Source: SZUA-320 sp963707875
GTDB taxonomy: Bacteria > Gemmatimonadota > Gemmatimonadetes > Gemmatimonadales > GWC2-71-9
Direction: 5' to 3'
Assembly: GCA_963707875.1 (NCBI GenBank)
Contig: CAVPRU010000014.1
Span: 558,001 to 622,000, forward strand
DNA length: 64,000 nucleotides
Part shown: positions 60,849-64,000 of the stretch, piece after piece
How the letters are laid out: every line of letters begins with the position of its first letter
How positions within the stretch are numbered: the first letter of the stretch is position 1
Translations under genes and position numbers: made by a program
The notes under the pieces: model-generated
The model's database searches: none
What the model saw: the letters and a program-made list of their open reading frames with translations, nothing else
Told to the model about the DNA's origin: nothing

Positions 60849-62588
60849 ATGCAAGTGTTCGTGACCACCGAAATCAGTGCCGCCCTGTTCCAGGCCGCCG
60901 TGGCGCTGGGCCTGGCCGGGCTCTTCTTCTATCTGTATCGCCGGTATGCCAAGCCCCACTTTCTCTGGTGGGCCATTGCCTGGGGGCTGTTCACCCTCCG
61001 GCTGGTGGCGATCATCTCCTTTCTGGCATCGGACCGCTGGGCCTGGCTCTACTGGCACCAGGTGGCCACCGGCTGGACCGCGCTCGGGCTGCTGTGGGCC
61101 GCCCTGGTCTTCTCCCGGCAGCTCACCCTGCGGCCGGAGTATCTCCTGGCCCTGCTCTTCCCGGTGCTCTGGTCCTTCATCGCCATCTTCAAACTCGACA
61201 CCTTCGTCCTGGCGGCGGTCCCGGCGGTGCTGTTCCTGAGCGCCACCACCGGCTGGACCGGATGGGTGTTTCTCCAGTACCGTCGCCGGACCGGCTCCAG
61301 CGCCGCGCTGTTCCTGGCGGCAGCGTTCGGACTGTGGGCGGTGCATCACCTGGACTACCCCTTTCTCCGGGCCAGGGGCGCCTGGAACCCGTGGGGCTAC
61401 TACCTCGACACCGGGTTCCTGCTGCTGGCGGGCGCCGGCGTGCTGCTGCTGGTTATCGAGGAACTCCGACAGGGACTGATGACCATGTCGGCCCTTTCGG
61501 GAGAGCTCCAGCGGGACCGGGGGGATGAGTCCCATGAGGTCCTGCTCCGCCGCCCGCTCGCCCTCAGCGGGGTCCGGGGTGCCGCGCTCTTCCGGCCGGA
61601 GATGCTCACTGCTGCGGCGGCCGGGGTGGGCGCCTGCGAGGAGTGGACAGGGAGCGCCAAGGTACCGACCTCGATCAGCGGATTGGTCGACCAGGTGATT
61701 CAATCCGGTCACCCGATTCTCCACGGACAGCCTCGCACTCCCGAGGATACCCCGGCCTTTACCGCGGTCCTTCCCCTCAGGAGCCAGGACCGACAGACCG
61801 GGGCACTGGTCATCGTCGGAGATCTGGCGGCACCGTTCGCCGCGCTGGACGACCGGATTCTGGTGGCGATGGGCGACCAGATCGGGGCCGCGCTGGAAAA
61901 CGCGGAGCTGTATCAGCGGCTCGCCGCCCGCACCGCGGACCTGGAGCGGCTTTCGGTCCGGATGCTTCAACAGCACGAGAAGCAGCGGCTCCGCACCGCC
62001 CGGGAGTTGCACGACGAGACCGCCCAGGTCTTCAGCGCCCTCAAGCTTCAGCTGGGGTCGCTCCGGGAGGCAGCCCCCGACCTGGCCGCCCGCCTCGATA
62101 CCCTGCTCCATCTGGTCGGCGCCGGCCGGGAGAGTATCCGCCATGTGACGGAAGATCTCCGCCCTGCGCTGCTCGACGATCTCGGCCTGTTGCCGGCGCT
62201 TCGGGCCCTGATCTCCGACTTCCAGCAGTGGAGTGGCATCGCCAGCCGGTTCGTCTCCCCCACCCAGTTGCCCGCCCTCGCCCCTGACGCCGAACTGGCA
62301 CTGTTCCGGGCGGTTCAGGAGGGGCTGTCCAACGCGGCCCGGCACGCCCAGGCGAAGGAAGTGGTGATTACCCTCACTTGCGAGGGGGCCGACACCCGGC
62401 TGACCGTTCGGGATGACGGGGTCGGCCTTGCCTCGGATCAACTGGATCTGATCGCGAGTGGCCCGGGGCGGTCCGGCCTGTTCGGGATGCGGGAGCGGAT
62501 CGGAGCCCTGGGCGGGACGGTGACCGTGACCGGGGCCCCGGGTCAGGGAGTCACTCTGCTGGTGGTGCTGGGAGCAAACTGGAGGTGA
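60849..62588 (+). CDS. Sensor histidine kinase (NarX/DegS type)
   Basis: 579 residues. N-terminus with about seven membrane segments (residues 8-230), then a GAF-like domain (about 260-380), and a HisKA_3 dimerisation/phosphoacceptor helix with the H-box ARELHDETAQVFSALKLQL. The HATPase domain has EGLSNAARHAQAKEVVI (N box), VRDDGVGLA and SGLFGMRERIGALGG. Phosphorylates the response regulator encoded 3 nt downstream. The membrane-plus-GAF sensor does not reveal the signal. Confidence 0.92.
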   Translation: MQVFVTTEISAALFQAAVALGLAGLFFYLYRRYAKPHFLWWAIAWGLFTLRLVAIISFLASDRWAWLYWHQVATGWTALGLLWAALVFSRQLTLRPEYLLALLFPVLWSFIAIFKLDTFVLAAVPAVLFLSATTGWTGWVFLQYRRRTGSSAALFLAAAFGLWAVHHLDYPFLRARGAWNPWGYYLDTGFLLLAGAGVLLLVIEELRQGLMTMSALSGELQRDRGDESHEVLLRRPLALSGVRGAALFRPEMLTAAAAGVGACEEWTGSAKVPTSISGLVDQVIQSGHPILHGQPRTPEDTPAFTAVLPLRSQDRQTGALVIVGDLAAPFAALDDRILVAMGDQIGAALENAELYQRLAARTADLERLSVRMLQQHEKQRLRTARELHDETAQVFSALKLQLGSLREAAPDLAARLDTLLHLVGAGRESIRHVTEDLRPALLDDLGLLPALRALISDFQQWSGIASRFVSPTQLPALAPDAELALFRAVQEGLSNAARHAQAKEVVITLTCEGADTRLTVRDDGVGLASDQLDLIASGPGRSGLFGMRERIGALGGTVTVTGAPGQGVTLLVVLGANWR

Positions 62589-62591
62589 CCG

Positions 62592-63239
62592 GTGAGTGAC
62601 CCGATCCGGGTGGTGCTGGTGGACGATCATCTGCTGGTGCGGCAGGGGATCCGGCAGGCGCTCGAGGTGCCGGGGTTCCAGGTCGTGGCGGAGGCCGGGA
62701 CCGGACCGGAGGGCCTGGCGCAGGTGATTGCCCTCACCCCCGACGTGGTGGTGCTCGACATCTCCCTCCCGGGGGAGAACGGGATCGTCACGGCGGGCCT
62801 GATCCGGCAGCAGGTGCCAGGGACCCGGATCCTGATGCTGAGCGTGCACGATCACCAGCAGTACGTACTGGAGAGCGTCAAGGCGGGGGCTCATGGCTAC
62901 CTTCGCAAGGACACCCTTCCCTCAGAGCTGCGGACCGCGATCCAGACGATCCACGCCGGAGAGACGTACTTCCCCGCCACCCTGTCGACCCCCACCGACC
63001 TGGTGACCCCGACCCTGCAGGGCAATGCCGAGCAGCGGCTCGGGCTGCTGACGCCGCGGGAGCGCGAGGTGCTGGTGGGAATCGCGGAGGGACTGAGCAA
63101 CAAGGAGATGGCCCACCGTCTGGGCCTGAGCCCCCGGACGGTGGAATCCTATCGCGAGTCGCTGATCCGGAAACTGGGAATCCCGAGCGTGGCCGGGCTC
63201 ACCCGGTTGGCGCTGGACGCCGGCCTGATCCGCAGCTGA
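62592..63239 (+). CDS. Response regulator (NarL/FixJ family)
   Basis: 215 residues from GTG at 62592, 3 nt after the kinase stop. Receiver domain with acidic pocket VVLVDDHLL and phosphoacceptor Asp in VVVLDISLPGENG, Lys in HGYLRKDTLP. C-terminal LuxR-type HTH LTPREREVLVGIAEGLSNKE and RTVESYRESLIRKLGI. NarL-family proteins bind inverted repeats with 7-2-7 spacing, and a 6-2-6 palindrome of that kind lies 55 nt after this gene. Confidence 0.94.
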   Translation: MSDPIRVVLVDDHLLVRQGIRQALEVPGFQVVAEAGTGPEGLAQVIALTPDVVVLDISLPGENGIVTAGLIRQQVPGTRILMLSVHDHQQYVLESVKAGAHGYLRKDTLPSELRTAIQTIHAGETYFPATLSTPTDLVTPTLQGNAEQRLGLLTPREREVLVGIAEGLSNKEMAHRLGLSPRTVESYRESLIRKLGIPSVAGLTRLALDAGLIRS

Positions 63240-63264
63240 GGCCGGTTCCCCGCGGGCCTCACAT

Positions 63265-63307
63265 CCGTAGCACTCCGGAAAACTCGGAGTACTCCGTAGA
63301 ACTACGG
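63265..63307. promoter_or_regulatory. Palindrome cluster upstream of the TonB-dependent receptor
   Basis: ACTCCG (63272-63277) and CGGAGT (63285-63290) form one inverted repeat with a 7-nt spacer; CCGTAG (63294-63299), AA, CTACGG (63302-63307) form a second, and CCGTAG occurs again at 63265. The 6-2-6 arrangement resembles NarL-type operators. It lies in the 198-nt gap between the regulator and the receptor gene, where no other feature is seen. Confidence 0.5.
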
Positions 63308-63437
63308 CCCCGTACCTCCCGTACAACTCCGGTGCCGCCGGTTTCGTCCCCGATTCATATTGGGCGCACCCAACTGCGGCCGACCCGCCGCCGGCGTCCA
63401 GGCCGCTCCTGGTCAGGTTCCGACTTGCCGGGGTGCC

Positions 63438-64000
63438 ATGTCCATCCCTCCTGGAAACCGTCGCGCGTCCTCGCTCTGGTTTGCCCTCGTCCTCCTCTCC
63501 CCGGTACCGCTCGCCAGTCAGCAGTCCCGCGCCAGCGACACCGTCAGCATCGCCCCGGACTCCACCCTGCCGATCAGCAAGCTTGCCACCATCTCGGTGA
63601 CCGCCACCCGGACGGAACGATCGGTGTTCCGGACCCCGAGTCCGCTGCTCGTCCTGGACCGCCAGGCCATCCGCGAGGAAGCGCCCAACGGCATTCAGGA
63701 CCTGTTCCGGAACCTTCCTGGCGTGGACGTGGTCGGGGTCGGTCCCAACCAGGGCCGGCTCCAGATCCGGGGCCAGCGGGGTCAGCGGATCCTGCTGCTG
63801 GAGAACGGCACCCGGGTCAACAACTCCCGGCGACAGCAGGACTTCGGCGAGCTGCCGGCGGTCACCGACCTCGCCGCGGTGGAACGGGTGGAGGTGGTCC
63901 GCGGGCCGGGGTCGGTGCTCTACGGCACCGACGCGATCGGCGGAGTGGTCAACCAGATCACCCGGCGGCCCCCCCAGGCCAGCGGGGTCGGTGGCTGGCT
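63438..64000 (+). CDS. TonB-dependent receptor, 3' end outside window
   Basis: 187 codons are visible. Signal peptide (RRASSLWFALVLLSPVPLAS), then a TonB-box-like start KLATISVTATRTER and a plug domain with NGIQDLFRNLPGVDVVGVGP, LQIRGQRGQRILLLENGTRV and VERVEVVRGPGSVLYGTDAI. There is no CarboxypepD_reg domain, so it is a siderophore/vitamin-type TBDR rather than SusC-like. No strong ribosome binding site before the ATG. The upstream two-component system and palindromes suggest regulated expression. Confidence 0.9.
   Translation, partial: MSIPPGNRRASSLWFALVLLSPVPLASQQSRASDTVSIAPDSTLPISKLATISVTATRTERSVFRTPSPLLVLDRQAIREEAPNGIQDLFRNLPGVDVVGVGPNQGRLQIRGQRGQRILLLENGTRVNNSRRQQDFGELPAVTDLAAVERVEVVRGPGSVLYGTDAIGGVVNQITRRPPQASGVGGW

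Overview
The window (64 kb, high GC) looks like a chromosomal segment of a Gemmatimonadota-type bacterium. The assignment is an inference from family content: SusC/SusD-like outer-membrane proteins, DUF5916 and DUF5117/metzincin proteins, secreted S9 and M14 peptidases, many lipoproteins, frequent GTG starts and 4-nt ATGA/GTGA gene overlaps. No IS element, prophage or CRISPR array is visible. Housekeeping genes (infA, acnA, a primary-like sigma factor, thrB/thrC, pnt, korAB, tRNA-Asn) show this is core genome.

Layout. 1-8.5 kb: end of a tandem pseudokinase-kinase protein, cold-shock protein, infA, then a minus-strand operon (small membrane protein, PIG-L-type deacetylase, MFS pump, M3 peptidase) and a DUF971 protein. 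8.5-16.7 kb: aconitase, sigma factor with a clear promoter, and a transhydrogenase operon pntAA-pntAB-pntB followed by a ZU5-type lipoprotein. 16.8-23.3 kb: thrB-thrC, a peroxiredoxin with an in-frame TGA at the catalytic position, then ettA-aguB-aguA. 23.3-28.2 kb: histidine-degradation genes hutU and hutI with a previously uncounted 57-codon ORF between them, and an amidase. 28.3-44 kb: outer-membrane and extracellular nutrient scavenging (DUF5916 barrel, SusC/SusD pair, M14 and S9 peptidases, small lipoproteins, a lipoprotein zincin). 44-49 kb: korAB and a Big-1/RCC1 lipoprotein, tRNA-Asn. 49-60 kb: DinB-like, CorA, L,D-transpeptidase, DUF5117 metalloprotease, a three-gene overlapping operon (PD40 propeller, nitronate-monooxygenase-like, tryptophanase), TauE-like permease, glyoxalase-like, SH3b protein. 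60.8-64 kb: a histidine kinase/NarL-type regulator pair and the start of a TonB-dependent receptor.

The most notable finding is the peroxiredoxin at 19021-19581. Its TGA codon replaces the peroxidatic cysteine, the frame continues perfectly on both sides, the protein has no other cysteine, and a 7-bp perfect hairpin with a G/U-containing loop lies 14 nt after the TGA, as expected for a bacterial SECIS. This is probably a secreted selenoprotein.

Caution: eight genes contain about 16 single-base frameshifts between them, several next to G/C or A runs. Some affect genes unlikely to be dispensable (thrB, pntAA). I read most of these as assembly/sequencing indels rather than pseudogenes, so the coordinates given for broken genes span the reconstructed gene.
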